Assembly: GCA_034670025.1 (NCBI GenBank)
Contig: JAXMOE010000004.1
Coordinates: 124,001 to 188,000 of the forward strand
Source: PGYR01 sp034670025
GTDB lineage: Bacteria; Bacteroidota; Ignavibacteria; Kapaibacteriales; UBA2268
Length of the DNA: 64,000 bases
Reading direction: 5' to 3'
Positions 53,215-63,048 of the stretch are shown piece after piece. Positions within the stretch are counted from its first letter, which is position 1, and each line of letters begins with the position of its first letter. The notes under the pieces were generated by a model, which worked only from the letters and a program-made list of their open reading frames with translations, ran no database searches and had not been told where the DNA came from. A program made the translations under genes and the position numbers.

Positions 53215-54117
53215 TTATTTATAGTAATGCTTACCGGATTTGTAAGTATTCAGATGTGCTTCTAATATTACACCCAAATCCTTAGAATAACCGCCGCCCA
53301 TAGTACAGCAAATAGGCAGTCCTCTTTTTTTACATTCACTGAACACAATTTCGTCACGTTTTTTTGTGCCGTCTATTGATAGCGATAGCCGCCCAAATTT
53401 ATCAGATTCCAACACATCTACCCCAGCTTGGTAGAACACAAAATCTGGCTTTTCCGAGTCAAGTAAATATGGAATTTCTTCACTTATAACCTTCAAATAT
53501 TCATCATCACCAGTCAAATCATCAAGCTCTGTATCCTTATCAGAAATCTCTTTTTTTAAGGGGTAATTATTCTTTCCGTGTACGCTGTAAGTGAATACTC
53601 TAGGCTCTTTACCGAATATTTCGGCTGTGCCATTACCTTGGTGCACATCTAAATCTATCACTAATATTTTACGTGCGTCACCATTGTAAAGCATTGAGTT
53701 TGCTGCCACAGCAACATCGTTAAATATACAAAAACCCTCACCTTTGTAAGAAAATCCGTGGTGAGTGCCTCCAGCAATATTGAATGAGAGACCATTTTGT
53801 TTAGCTAGTAATGCCCCTTCCAAAGTGCCGTTAGTGATTCTTAGCTCCCTTATATAAAGCTCTTTGCTCTGAGGGAAACCCATTCTCCTCTCTTCTTTGG
53901 GATCTAAAGTCAAAGACTTTACTTTCCTCAGATATTCTTCAGTATGAGTTAATTGTAACAGATTTTCATCAATTGGCTCTGGCTCAAAGAAATTCTTTTC
54001 CTCAAAGATTTTCTCTTCCAATATTCTACTCACAAGCTCACTATACTTGAGCATAGGGAACTTATGTTTTTCGGGTAATTCGTGCTTGTAACTTGGGTGA
54101 TAAGCAATATGAATCAT
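53215..54117 (-). CDS. Histone deacetylase/AcuC family deacetylase
   Basis: A 300-residue zinc deacetylase-fold protein. Active-site motifs are present: GGTHHGFSYKGEGFCIFND (two His), VIDLDVHQGNGTAEIF (Asp and His ligands) and YQAGVDVLESDKFGRLSLS (second Asp ligand). Bacterial members act on acetylpolyamines, acetylated proteins such as acetyl-CoA synthetase, or small amides. It overlaps the next upstream gene by four bases in a three-gene operon and ends ten bases from the tmRNA 3' end on the other strand. Confidence 0.93.
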   Translation of the reverse strand: MIHIAYHPSYKHELPEKHKFPMLKYSELVSRILEEKIFEEKNFFEPEPIDENLLQLTHTEEYLRKVKSLTLDPKEERRMGFPQSKELYIRELRITNGTLEGALLAKQNGLSFNIAGGTHHGFSYKGEGFCIFNDVAVAANSMLYNGDARKILVIDLDVHQGNGTAEIFGKEPRVFTYSVHGKNNYPLKKEISDKDTELDDLTGDDEYLKVISEEIPYLLDSEKPDFVFYQAGVDVLESDKFGRLSLSIDGTKKRDEIVFSECKKRGLPICCTMGGGYSKDLGVILEAHLNTYKSGKHYYK

Positions 54118-54899
54118 AATTTTTTCTTTACTTCATCCCAATCAAATGAGAATGAAATTTTGGTGCTGCTTTCTGTTGCGTCATTAAGTGATTTGATTCT
54201 ACCGTCCGCACCCTTGTGAGTGTGCAAAAAGTTCGGCACACCGTCGGCTTGCTTATATAATTTTGAGTAGAAATTGCTCAATGCTTTTGGCGAAATTCCC
54301 TTTTCATTCATCAGCTCAATAGCATAGCCCTCAGCTTCTGATTCCATATCCACGGTGTATCGGTGATTGTTCAGAACAGTGTGTGCTTCGTCAAAAGCCG
54401 AACCCATTTCAGAGTGTATAACTGCAATTTTTAGACTATTTTCTAATTCTGCAATACTGTGATTATACTTCAAGTGACCAATACCGTGGCAAACTAAAGC
54501 AGCCAGTTGTTCAGCATTATCAATCATCTTAAGTAATCCCCTGCTTATAACTATCATATTGGACGGAAGTGCGAATAAGTTTACCTCCTTACTATTGTCC
54601 ATATACAGCTTAAACTCAACTTCATCACTCGATAATTTATTTTCAATTTCCGAGAGTGCTTTTACAATATCCGAATTCTCATTACTAATGTGTTTATATC
54701 TTAGAGTTGAAATTAATTCTCGGGAAAGATCTTTGCTCTCCCTGGGACTTTCTTCTATTTGTGTTTGTAACGTTGGAGTATCTTCTTCACTATCGTCGCC
54801 TTCATCGTTTGGATCCCAAACTGCAAGGAACACCCAAGCAGCAATAAAAAGTCCAGCAAGCACGAAAAAATCCCGTTTCATTCTTTGTTTATTCGCCAT
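54114..54899 (-). CDS. M48-like metallopeptidase homologue with HGxxH (probably inactive)
   Basis: A 261-residue protein anchored by one N-terminal helix (DFFVLAGLFIAAWVFLAVW). It has the framework of periplasmic M48 peptidases: NMIVISRGLLKMIDNAEQLAALV, then the zinc region and ESEAEGYAIELM carrying the third ligand. The zinc motif reads CHGIGHLKYNH, so the general-base glutamate of HExxH is a glycine (residue 139, codon at 54483-54485). Zinc might still bind but normal hydrolysis should not occur. It overlaps the HDAC gene by four bases and the DUF4870 gene by eleven. Confidence 0.8.
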   Translation of the reverse strand: MANKQRMKRDFFVLAGLFIAAWVFLAVWDPNDEGDDSEEDTPTLQTQIEESPRESKDLSRELISTLRYKHISNENSDIVKALSEIENKLSSDEVEFKLYMDNSKEVNLFALPSNMIVISRGLLKMIDNAEQLAALVCHGIGHLKYNHSIAELENSLKIAVIHSEMGSAFDEAHTVLNNHRYTVDMESEAEGYAIELMNEKGISPKALSNFYSKLYKQADGVPNFLHTHKGADGRIKSLNDATESSTKISFSFDWDEVKKKL

Positions 54900-55389
54900 A
54901 ATTCTCTTTTTCTTTTCTAAACTTCTCTTCTTCTATAATACGAACTTTATAGACTTTTTCATAACAATAATTACCAAAAAACAGGAAATAGTACATCCGT
55001 CCATTTCTTGCTTTTATTGCAGCAATAATACTGAATATCATATATACAAAGTTAAATATAGCAGTTACAGTAGCGTAGAGAACAAACCAAGCTGAGAAAT
55101 CAAAATCACTTCTGAACAAAAAGATTACCCACACCACTAAGCCAAAGTTTAGTAAACTCACAGGCAGCTGAGAAAGTAGCGATTGCAATGAGTGGAACTG
55201 TACGAATCGGCTTTTGTGTTTATTAGTATGATAATAAATAGCAGCAGCAACTAAGTTCAAGATTGGCAGAGGAATACCAGCCGCCAAAGAAGCAAACATC
55301 ATAAAATAGGCACTCATTCCCTCTTCTTTTTCTTTAGAAGGCAAATCGTGCGGTTGTTGAATTGGGTAATAATTATTATTCATAGGCAT
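54889..55389 (-). CDS. DUF4870-like membrane protein
   Basis: A 166-residue protein with a polar N-terminus of about 25 residues and four helices. AYFMMFASLAAGIPLPILNLVAAAIYYHTNKHKSRFVQFHSLQSLL is typical of DUF4870/Tic20-like small membrane proteins, where the charged loop and FHxxQ motif recur. Function unknown. It is the first gene of the operon with the M48-like and HDAC genes. Confidence 0.78.
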   Translation of the reverse strand: MPMNNNYYPIQQPHDLPSKEKEEGMSAYFMMFASLAAGIPLPILNLVAAAIYYHTNKHKSRFVQFHSLQSLLSQLPVSLLNFGLVVWVIFLFRSDFDFSAWFVLYATVTAIFNFVYMIFSIIAAIKARNGRMYYFLFFGNYCYEKVYKVRIIEEEKFRKEKENYGE

Positions 55390-55522
55390 TATATATTAGA
55401 GTTATAGCTCCTTAGCTAAGCATATCATAAATTATACGTATATTTTCAGGAAAGTTATAGAATTTTTGAAATTTATTGATTTTTTAACATTCCACAATTT
55501 TTTAATTGACTGATACGTTAAT

Positions 55523-55530
55523 TATCTTTG
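55523..55530 (+). promoter_or_regulatory. -7 box TATCTTTG of the arginase-subtilase operon
   Basis: A perfect TAnnTTTG match. It places the transcription start near 55537, downstream of the TTG at 55528, which supports the ATG at 55564 as the true start of the arginase-family gene. No convincing -33 at the right distance. Confidence 0.45.
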
Positions 55531-55563
55531 AATAAATTAGATACAGACGGAAACAAAAATAAT

Positions 55564-56514
55564 ATGAAAAGCTTTAGGATAATAGAAAACCCATCAGAAC
55601 TGGGTGCTGGAACAAGAGGTTCGAGCGTAGGAATAGATGGCTTAAGAATAGCCGCCATAAACAATGAATCGAAATTATTTTATGAAAATGAAGTAGTGAC
55701 AATAGATAAAAACAACAAGTTACTATTCAAAAAGATAAACACCCCGCATGCTATCCGCTTAAAACAGATTTATAAACGATTAAAAAAATTAGGTAACGAA
55801 GTAGAGTCTTCTTTAAGGTTTGGAAGATTTCCACTTGTAATAAGTGGTGACCATTCATCTGCTGCTGGTACTATAGCAGGGATCAAAAAAGCTTACCCAG
55901 ATATGAGGCTTGGTTTAGTTTGGATAGATGCCCACGCCGACATGCACACACCTTATACAACTCCATCGGGTAATGTCCACGGGATGCCACTCGCTATGTC
56001 AATGGGATTAGATAACTTAAAGCATAAGAGAAACGATATAAGCGAAAAAGCTGAAAAGTACTGGGAAAAATGTAAAAATCTATTCGATATGTCTCCAAAA
56101 GTCAACCCAGAAGACTTAGTATTCATCGGACTAAGAAGCTATGAAAAAGAAGAGCTTGCCTTAATAGAAGAACACAATGTAAAAGCTATTAGCGTTTCGG
56201 AAGTCAGAAATGGTGGCATTGATAAAGCATTGGATGCTACGCTTGACCACCTAAAGCAGTGCGATGCTATTTACTTATCGCTCGATGTTGATTCTATGGA
56301 TCCGAACGTCACTTCCTATGGCACAGGCACACCTGTAGCTAAAGGGTTCACACCCGATGAAGTTATAGAAATGGTGGCAAAATTATTGAAAAATGATATA
56401 GTAAAAGCACTTGAACTATGCGAGATTAATCCTTTGTTAGATGATAGTAACAGAATGGCCGAAATTTCGTTGGTTATATTAGAAGACATAATTAATATAA
56501 TAAATACCGAATGA
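55564..56514 (+). CDS. Arginase/agmatinase family hydrolase
   Basis: A 316-residue ureohydrolase. The dimanganese site is complete: ISGDHSSAAG (first His), VWIDAHADMHTPYTTPSGNVHG (DAHAD) and SLDVDSMDPNVTSYGTGTPVAKG (DxD). The order and GNVHGMP loop fit arginase better than agmatinase. It hydrolyses arginine to ornithine and urea. I chose the ATG at 55564 because an upstream TTG lies inside the -7 box. It overlaps the subtilase gene by four bases. Confidence 0.92.
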   Translation: MKSFRIIENPSELGAGTRGSSVGIDGLRIAAINNESKLFYENEVVTIDKNNKLLFKKINTPHAIRLKQIYKRLKKLGNEVESSLRFGRFPLVISGDHSSAAGTIAGIKKAYPDMRLGLVWIDAHADMHTPYTTPSGNVHGMPLAMSMGLDNLKHKRNDISEKAEKYWEKCKNLFDMSPKVNPEDLVFIGLRSYEKEELALIEEHNVKAISVSEVRNGGIDKALDATLDHLKQCDAIYLSLDVDSMDPNVTSYGTGTPVAKGFTPDEVIEMVAKLLKNDIVKALELCEINPLLDDSNRMAEISLVILEDIINIINTE

Positions 56515-59500
56515 AGATAAAATCAACTTGTTTTTTTGCTCTATTAATTGCTACTTTTTTTATTAGCAATGATTTATTCTCAAATGAATATATCATTGAA
56601 ATTAAGCAAAACAGTAAACTAAACTCATTACAAAGTGAGTTAAAGTTAACGCCGATATTCCCAAAATCTTTAAGCAAAAACTCTGAACTTCAATCAGATA
56701 ATAATGAGCTCCAATCTCTCTATAACTTCTATAGAGTAGAATTAACTCCAGAAGAAGCTGATGATTATCTGAACAATTCAGCAGTTTTGTCCCTCACTCC
56801 AAATTATAAATACAGAATAGAACAACCCAGCACCAAAGATTTATCTGGTGAGCAATGGTCACTTCCTTTTTTGGAGATGAGTCAAGTTTGGAATATTGCC
56901 ACTGGAGATGGAGTTTTAGTAGGAGTTGTGGATACTGGCATAGACTTTAATCACGAAGATTTGAATACCCAACTTTGGATTAATGAAACTGAAGATATAA
57001 ATGGAAATGGAAAATTTGACCCATGGCCCAGTACAGAACAAAGAGACGGAGTAACTGGTGACATAGACTTTATTGATAATGATGGCAATGGATATGCTGA
57101 CGATGTCATTGGCTACGACTTTGTAGATGTAACAACAAGAAATGTTGGTGATGACCAAGACCCTGACCCAATTCCTGCTGACGAAAATCGCCACGGGACT
57201 AACGTCTCTGGGATAATTGCGGCTAATAGTAGTAATGGATTTGGAGTAAAAGGTATAGCACCAGGTGCAAAAATAGTTGCACTCCGGGCGTTCGATGTCA
57301 GTGGTGAGGGCGAATCAGATGACATTGCAGCAGCTATAGTCTATGCTGTTGCCAATGGTGTAAAAGTATTAAATTTTAGCTTCGGTGAAAAGTATAGTTC
57401 ACCTATACTACATGCGGCTGTTAAGTTTGCTTATGCCAATGGAGTAACAATGGTGAGCTCTTCTGGAAACAACAATTGGTACGAAGAACATTACCCATCT
57501 GATTATCAAGAAGTTATAACAGTCGGCTCACTTACCGACAACGGTACAAAAGCTGGGTCATCTAACTATGGGAACAGATTAGATATAATGGCTCCAGGTG
57601 TGCAATTGCAAACAACGGACTTCAATAATGCTTATCGGTCGGTTTCTGGTACATCAATAGCTTCTCCTCATGTAGCAGCTGCAGCCTCTCTTTTAATAGA
57701 AAAAGACGGTACGTTAAGCCCAGAAACAATCAAATTCAGATTGCTTAGCTCAACCAGAGAAGACAGTGAAACAAAGGGCTGGGACCCACTTTACGGCAAA
57801 GGAATATTAGATATTAGGGCAGCGTTGGATAACAACACAACTGGAAAAGTTGAGCTGCAATACCCCTCTATAAAGCAAGCAGTTGATATATCAGAAATAG
57901 CTAAGATCCCTTTAGTTGGTACAGTTGCACACCCACTAATGAGTAATTATCGAGTATATATTAGAAAAGGACAAAGCCCTTTCAACGAGTATAATTTCAG
58001 AAGCAAACAGGAATTTGCAGAATGGACTCCAATTACGGAGCGGCTCTATGAACAAGTAATAAGTGATACTATAGCTACTATAGACACTGACTTGCTCACG
58101 GACTCAATCTACACTATAAGAATCAAGTTAGACCTAATCAACAACAACACTTATGAAGAAAGGTTCTACTTTAGACCTTACAATAACATAGCAAATAGTA
58201 ATAGATATACGGAAAGTCCAAAACACGTATTTTTCTACGACGACGTTGAAGCAAGAGTAATGATAACAGCTTCAACCAAATTCGATGCTAATTTCTATGT
58301 AGAGTTATATAGCGAAGATAATGAATACATCGGCACATATTCAGAAATGATTAGAAGTGAATTAGACCACTCTGTTATATTAGAAGATTTGGAGAAAAAT
58401 ACGAGATATAAATACAAAGCCATGTCTGTTTCTAACAGAGATACTTTAGAATTTAACGGTATTTTTGATTTTGAAAAAAGTAACTTCAGCACATCTGCCT
58501 TCCGTCCAAAACCATATAGGTTAGAAGGACTATACTTCAATCAAGAGATGTTAGATTCTACTAAAAAAGTATTTGCAGCAACTAATTTGAATGGTGTAAA
58601 TTTTGTTGGAGCATCAATCTACAAGAAAGAAGGTGATAGTTTTGTAAAGACAGACTCATTGGATGATCCTCGAATAATTGTTGGATATGGTGATTCTAAC
58701 GGTGATGGAGTACAGGAAATACTAACTGGCGGCAACGCTGAATTGATTTTATATAATCAATCTGATTACAAATTTGGTGAAGAGATATTCGCTATAAGAA
58801 ATGATTTGGTTTGGCCAACGAATTTTGTTGACATAGATGGCGATGGCCAATCAGAAATAATAGCTCACAACGATAGTTCCTATTTTGTTCTAAAATACAT
58901 AAACGGTACTTACGAGGAAATCAACCGAATTGTAATGCCCTTGCAAGAAGGTAGATTCGACAATCTGATGAGTACAGTATTTGACAATGTTGACTCAGAC
59001 CAAAATATGGAATTGGTTTTCACAAACTCATTCGGAAGATTTTATATATATGAATATGTAAATGGAGAATTTGTAAAAGAATTTGAAGACCTTACTCCTA
59101 TCAGTGTGTCGAGCCAACACCTGGCAGCCCTCGATATAAATGAAGATGGAATAAAAGAAATATTAGTACTCAATGCTGGTTATCAATTGCCTTATAATTT
59201 TAGTAGCGGTAAAGATTTACTTTGGACTGCAAAACTATGGGCACACAACGGGAATGATTTTGAGTCAATATGGCAAGAATCATTTTTTGGAGTAAAAATA
59301 GGCCCCGTTAACAACAATAGCAATGGATACAAGAATGGTGTAATTACTGGTAACATGGACGGAAGAATCGGCGATGAGTTGGCAATATCGGCATTTCCAG
59401 ACCTATATGTTTTCAAATATGACGGTACAACAATGCAGCCATTTTGGCACTACGGCAACACATTATCTCACGATGGATTAGTGTTTGATTTTGATGACAA

Positions 59501-60740
59501 TGGGAAAAATGAATTAGTTGTAAATACATTTTTTGGAACTCAGTTTTTTGAAATCACAGAGAATGAGAAATCAATCAATGCTCCTGCAAATTTTAGAGGA
59601 AACCCAGTAAACGAAAGTACTGTTGAGTTGAGATGGGATGCCGCACCCAATGCCGAAGAATATCAGATATACAGGTTACTTAATCCAAACACAGGGGAAG
59701 GTAGATTATATGCAGTCACTGACCAAACACAACTAACCTTAGATACTTTAGAAAATTTCACATGGTATGATTTCTATATCATATCTGAAAATGACAAAGG
59801 AGTAATCAGTAATAATGCATCGGAATTAGTTAGCTGCTACACTCACCCTGTGGTCATAGCTGAAAGAGCTACACATTTAGGAAAAACTATTACTATACAA
59901 TTTAGTGGCAGAATGCCAGATTATGGAATTGAGCCAAGAATATTTGAATTATCATCTTCAGAAAATACTTACATCCCTGATGGAGTTATATCATCTCAAT
60001 CTGGAAAAGTAGAACTGATCTTTTTTGACAATATAGAGCAAGGAAATTACAAGTTTAGTATTCCGAGTATAAATGATTATTACCGTCAGCCCACAAAAGA
60101 AGGTTTAATTGATATTACAATTAATTCTAATAAACCTGATGAATTATATTTAGTTAGAGGTGAAGTAAACGCAAAAGATTACACGGTAACATTTTCTGAA
60201 GAGGTAGATCAATCAGCACTTGTACTTAGTAATTATGATTTTGGTCCAGTGGGTGAGATTAAGAGTATAGAAAGAACTAGTAAAAATAATCAAGTACGTA
60301 TGGAATTAAATCTAATTTCGGATAATTCATTAGGTAATAAATATACTTTAACAGCGAGTGAAAATATAAAATCAGTTTCTGGTAATCCTATGACCACGGG
60401 AGTAGGAAGTATATTGCAATTCACTTTCTTTGAGGACAATTTGAATAGAGTTTTTGTATATCCACAACCTGCTAAACTTTCAACTGATGAAAGAATAACA
60501 TTTGCTAACTTAACAGCAACCGCAACTATCTTTATATATAATTCTAAAGGAGAGTTGATTCAAACTTTATCCGATTCAGATGGTGATGGCGGAAAGCAAT
60601 GGAATATGGTAGATGACAGAGGTAGTAAATTAAACCCAGGCGTTTATTATTACAAAATAGAAGGTAATTCGAGTGATGTGTTAGAAACAGCAATAAGCAA
60701 TGTTGAGTCAGAATTACATAAATTTATGATAATACGCTAA
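56511..60740 (+). CDS. Large secreted subtilase with repeat domains and T9SS-like C-terminus
   Basis: A 1409-residue secreted S8 protease. After a signal peptide and an inhibitor-like propeptide (to about 120) comes the catalytic domain with the triad D141 (VDTGIDFNHEDL), H228 (HGTNVSGI) and S382 (SGTSIASPH). The acidic insert NGNGKFDPWPSTEQRDG ... DNDGNGYADD is likely to bind calcium. FG-GAP/VCBS-like repeats (about 720-1010, GDSNGDGVQEILTGG, DIDGDGQSEIIAH), a fibronectin III domain (about 1025-1110) and Ig-like strands follow. The C-terminal 80 residues (VFVYPQPAKLSTDERITFANL ... GVYYYKI) resemble a type IX sorting domain. Probably exported as a surface or secreted protease. Confidence 0.92.
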   Translation: MKIKSTCFFALLIATFFISNDLFSNEYIIEIKQNSKLNSLQSELKLTPIFPKSLSKNSELQSDNNELQSLYNFYRVELTPEEADDYLNNSAVLSLTPNYKYRIEQPSTKDLSGEQWSLPFLEMSQVWNIATGDGVLVGVVDTGIDFNHEDLNTQLWINETEDINGNGKFDPWPSTEQRDGVTGDIDFIDNDGNGYADDVIGYDFVDVTTRNVGDDQDPDPIPADENRHGTNVSGIIAANSSNGFGVKGIAPGAKIVALRAFDVSGEGESDDIAAAIVYAVANGVKVLNFSFGEKYSSPILHAAVKFAYANGVTMVSSSGNNNWYEEHYPSDYQEVITVGSLTDNGTKAGSSNYGNRLDIMAPGVQLQTTDFNNAYRSVSGTSIASPHVAAAASLLIEKDGTLSPETIKFRLLSSTREDSETKGWDPLYGKGILDIRAALDNNTTGKVELQYPSIKQAVDISEIAKIPLVGTVAHPLMSNYRVYIRKGQSPFNEYNFRSKQEFAEWTPITERLYEQVISDTIATIDTDLLTDSIYTIRIKLDLINNNTYEERFYFRPYNNIANSNRYTESPKHVFFYDDVEARVMITASTKFDANFYVELYSEDNEYIGTYSEMIRSELDHSVILEDLEKNTRYKYKAMSVSNRDTLEFNGIFDFEKSNFSTSAFRPKPYRLEGLYFNQEMLDSTKKVFAATNLNGVNFVGASIYKKEGDSFVKTDSLDDPRIIVGYGDSNGDGVQEILTGGNAELILYNQSDYKFGEEIFAIRNDLVWPTNFVDIDGDGQSEIIAHNDSSYFVLKYINGTYEEINRIVMPLQEGRFDNLMSTVFDNVDSDQNMELVFTNSFGRFYIYEYVNGEFVKEFEDLTPISVSSQHLAALDINEDGIKEILVLNAGYQLPYNFSSGKDLLWTAKLWAHNGNDFESIWQESFFGVKIGPVNNNSNGYKNGVITGNMDGRIGDELAISAFPDLYVFKYDGTTMQPFWHYGNTLSHDGLVFDFDDNGKNELVVNTFFGTQFFEITENEKSINAPANFRGNPVNESTVELRWDAAPNAEEYQIYRLLNPNTGEGRLYAVTDQTQLTLDTLENFTWYDFYIISENDKGVISNNASELVSCYTHPVVIAERATHLGKTITIQFSGRMPDYGIEPRIFELSSSENTYIPDGVISSQSGKVELIFFDNIEQGNYKFSIPSINDYYRQPTKEGLIDITINSNKPDELYLVRGEVNAKDYTVTFSEEVDQSALVLSNYDFGPVGEIKSIERTSKNNQVRMELNLISDNSLGNKYTLTASENIKSVSGNPMTTGVGSILQFTFFEDNLNRVFVYPQPAKLSTDERITFANLTATATIFIYNSKGELIQTLSDSDGDGGKQWNMVDDRGSKLNPGVYYYKIEGNSSDVLETAISNVESELHKFMIIR

Positions 60741-60861
60741 TTACTTTTAAACATCACTAAGTGTGCCCCTTGAATATTATTGAAAAAATCGACAATTTTG
60801 TAAATCTGATTTTAACTTTAATTAAAATCAATAATTAGATATAAAAAAACAAAGGAATATC

Positions 60862-62499
60862 ATGTCAAAAGATATTAACTATTCTCCAGCAATAAACCAA
60901 TCAGACTCATTGAAGTCGGATTTTGGTTTAGAAAATCATGGTCTTAGCAACCTTGGTAACGTATATTGGAATTTGCCTGCTCCTTCACTTTACGAAGAAG
61001 CAATACACAGAAGCGAAGGCGTAGTTGCTAACGGTGGTGCATTATCTGTAACTACAGGTAAGCACACAGCTCGTTCTGCAAATGACAAATACATTGTTAG
61101 AGAAGACACTTCAGAAGGTCACGTTTGGTGGGACAATAATGCCGAAATGACTACTGATCAATTTGATAGTATTTTAAGAAAAGTACGCTCTTACTTACAA
61201 GGCAAAGATGTATTCGTTATGGATGCGTTCGTTGGAGCTGATCCGGATTTTAGAATACCTATCAGAATAGTAACTGAATATGCATGGCAAAATTTATTTG
61301 TGCAAAATATGTTTGTAAACTTAGCTAACAAAGATGAGTTCAAAAATCACAAACCTGAATTTACTTTGATAGCAGTACCTGGATTCCACTGCAATCCAGA
61401 AGAAGACGGTACGAAAAGTGAAACTGCTATTGCACTAAACTTTAAAGATAAAATAGCTTTTATAGCTGGAACTAACTATGCTGGTGAAACTAAGAAGACA
61501 TTCTTCACAGTAATGAATTACTACAAACCATTAGAAAACGTAATGTCTATGCACTGTTCAGCTAATGTTGGAGAAAAAGGCGATTCGGCTCTTTTCTTCG
61601 GCCTTTCTGGTACAGGAAAGACAACTTTATCAGCTGACCCAAACAGATCACTAATTGGTGATGATGAACACGGTTGGTCGAAAAATGGAATATTCAACTA
61701 CGAAGGTGGTTGTTATGCTAAAGTGATCAGATTAAGTGAAGAAAGTGAACCAGAAATATATGAAACAACTCGTAGTTTTGGAACAGTATTAGAAAATGTA
61801 GTAGTTGACAAAGAAACAAGAATAGTTGATTTGGACAATGATTCATTGACTGAAAACACAAGAGCATCTTATCCTTTAGAAATGATTCCAAATGCTTTAC
61901 CAGAGAAAATGACTAAATCACATCCGAAGAATGTTATATTCTTGACTTGCGATGCGACTGGGGTTTTACCTCCAATAGCTAAACTTAACTCTGAACAAGC
62001 ACAGTATCACTTTATAAGTGGCTATACTTCTAAGATAGCAGGTACTGAAAAAGGAATTGGCAAAGAACCAAAGTTAGCATTCTCTGCTTGTTTCGGTGCA
62101 CCTTTCTTAGTTCATCATCCATTCTTCTACGCAAATTTACTAAAAGAGAAGATGGAACAACATGATTCTAACTGTTGGTTAGTTAACACTGGCTGGGTAG
62201 GCGGTAAGTATGGTGTAGGTTCAAGAATCAGTATTAAACATACAAGAAACGTATTGAATGCAGCCCTTAACGGTGATTTGGACAATGTAGAATTTAACAC
62301 AGATCCAGTATTTGGTTTTGAAATCCCTACTAGTTGTCCAGACGTACCAATTGAAGTATTGAATCCAATAAAAGCATGGTCTAATGAAGACGAGTATATG
62401 AGTTCTTACAAAGACTTGGCTAAAAAGTATAAAGAAAACTTCCAGAAGTTTGAAGATGGAGTAGCTAACAACGTAATAGAAGCTGGTCCGAAAGTATAG
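60862..62499 (+). CDS. pckA: Phosphoenolpyruvate carboxykinase (ATP)
   Basis: A 545-residue ATP-dependent PEPCK converting oxaloacetate to PEP in gluconeogenesis. The P-loop is GLSGTGKTTLSADPNRSLIGDDEHGW, and the substrate regions GALSVTTGKHTARSANDKY and NTGWVGGKYGVGSRI are present. The start region LSNLGNVYWNLPAPSLYEEA is typical. Monocistronic with a strong terminator. Confidence 0.97.
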   Translation: MSKDINYSPAINQSDSLKSDFGLENHGLSNLGNVYWNLPAPSLYEEAIHRSEGVVANGGALSVTTGKHTARSANDKYIVREDTSEGHVWWDNNAEMTTDQFDSILRKVRSYLQGKDVFVMDAFVGADPDFRIPIRIVTEYAWQNLFVQNMFVNLANKDEFKNHKPEFTLIAVPGFHCNPEEDGTKSETAIALNFKDKIAFIAGTNYAGETKKTFFTVMNYYKPLENVMSMHCSANVGEKGDSALFFGLSGTGKTTLSADPNRSLIGDDEHGWSKNGIFNYEGGCYAKVIRLSEESEPEIYETTRSFGTVLENVVVDKETRIVDLDNDSLTENTRASYPLEMIPNALPEKMTKSHPKNVIFLTCDATGVLPPIAKLNSEQAQYHFISGYTSKIAGTEKGIGKEPKLAFSACFGAPFLVHHPFFYANLLKEKMEQHDSNCWLVNTGWVGGKYGVGSRISIKHTRNVLNAALNGDLDNVEFNTDPVFGFEIPTSCPDVPIEVLNPIKAWSNEDEYMSSYKDLAKKYKENFQKFEDGVANNVIEAGPKV

Positions 62500-62526
62500 T
62501 ATATAGTACTTATTTAATATTACTTC

Positions 62527-62559
62527 AATCCTCTACATTAATTTGTAGGGGATTTTTTT
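62527..62559 (+). terminator. Terminator of pckA
   Basis: AATCCTCTACA pairs with TGTAGGGGATT (one G-U pair) around a six-base loop and is followed by seven T residues. Confidence 0.85.
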
Positions 62560-62783
62560 ATGCTAACTTATATAAATAATAAACTGAAGATAAGTAGAGA
62601 CGTATTGCATTCTTCTTTGTTAGCCAGTATAAACTAATAGTGTAACAGTATACTCTAATATCATAATTACATTACTATGATAGATAGATGTACTACAATA
62701 CTTATTTTTATATAATATAATAGTATCTTAGTTGTATAAATGCTAGAGTAAGAGGAAAGTAAGCAGCTGTTAAATAATAGTAT
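62560..62783. other. AT-rich spacer between pckA and the rRNA operon
   Basis: I see no gene, tRNA or clear repeat here. A 26-codon frame from the ATG near 62560 has no support. The stretch lies between two converging terminators and is probably non-coding. Confidence 0.5.
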
Positions 62784-62822
62784 TAAAAAAAAAGCTCAAC
62801 CGAAATATCGATTGAGCTTTTA
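62784..62822 (-). terminator. Terminator of the rRNA operon
   Basis: On the minus strand AAAAGCTCAA pairs with TTGAGCTTTT and is followed by a T-run, eight bases after the 5S gene. Confidence 0.85.
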
Positions 62823-62830
62823 ATAAATAA

Positions 62831-62946
<116 letters not shown>

Positions 62947-63048
62947 AATTAAATTCTTTGAGTGTTGAAAGTAATCGTTATATAACTATCATTAACATGT
63001 TGTAATGAAGCCACGCAAAAATAATGACTAAAAACTTAATATATGTAA
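62947..63048 (-). other. 23S-5S internal spacer
   Basis: About 100 bases between the 23S and 5S genes. No tRNA is visible. It is expected to contain RNase processing stems, which I cannot define from one copy. Confidence 0.6.

Noticed and set aside
52834..53230. Integration of a mobile element at the tmRNA 3' end
   Set aside because: No integrase gene or duplicated tmRNA end is visible downstream; ordinary chromosomal genes follow.
52822..53265. Open frames overlapping the tmRNA on both strands
   Set aside because: The whole stretch is accounted for by tmRNA structure and the short tag frame.
62560..62640. Short 26-codon frame after pckA
   Set aside because: Too short, within the terminator tail, and without any supporting feature.
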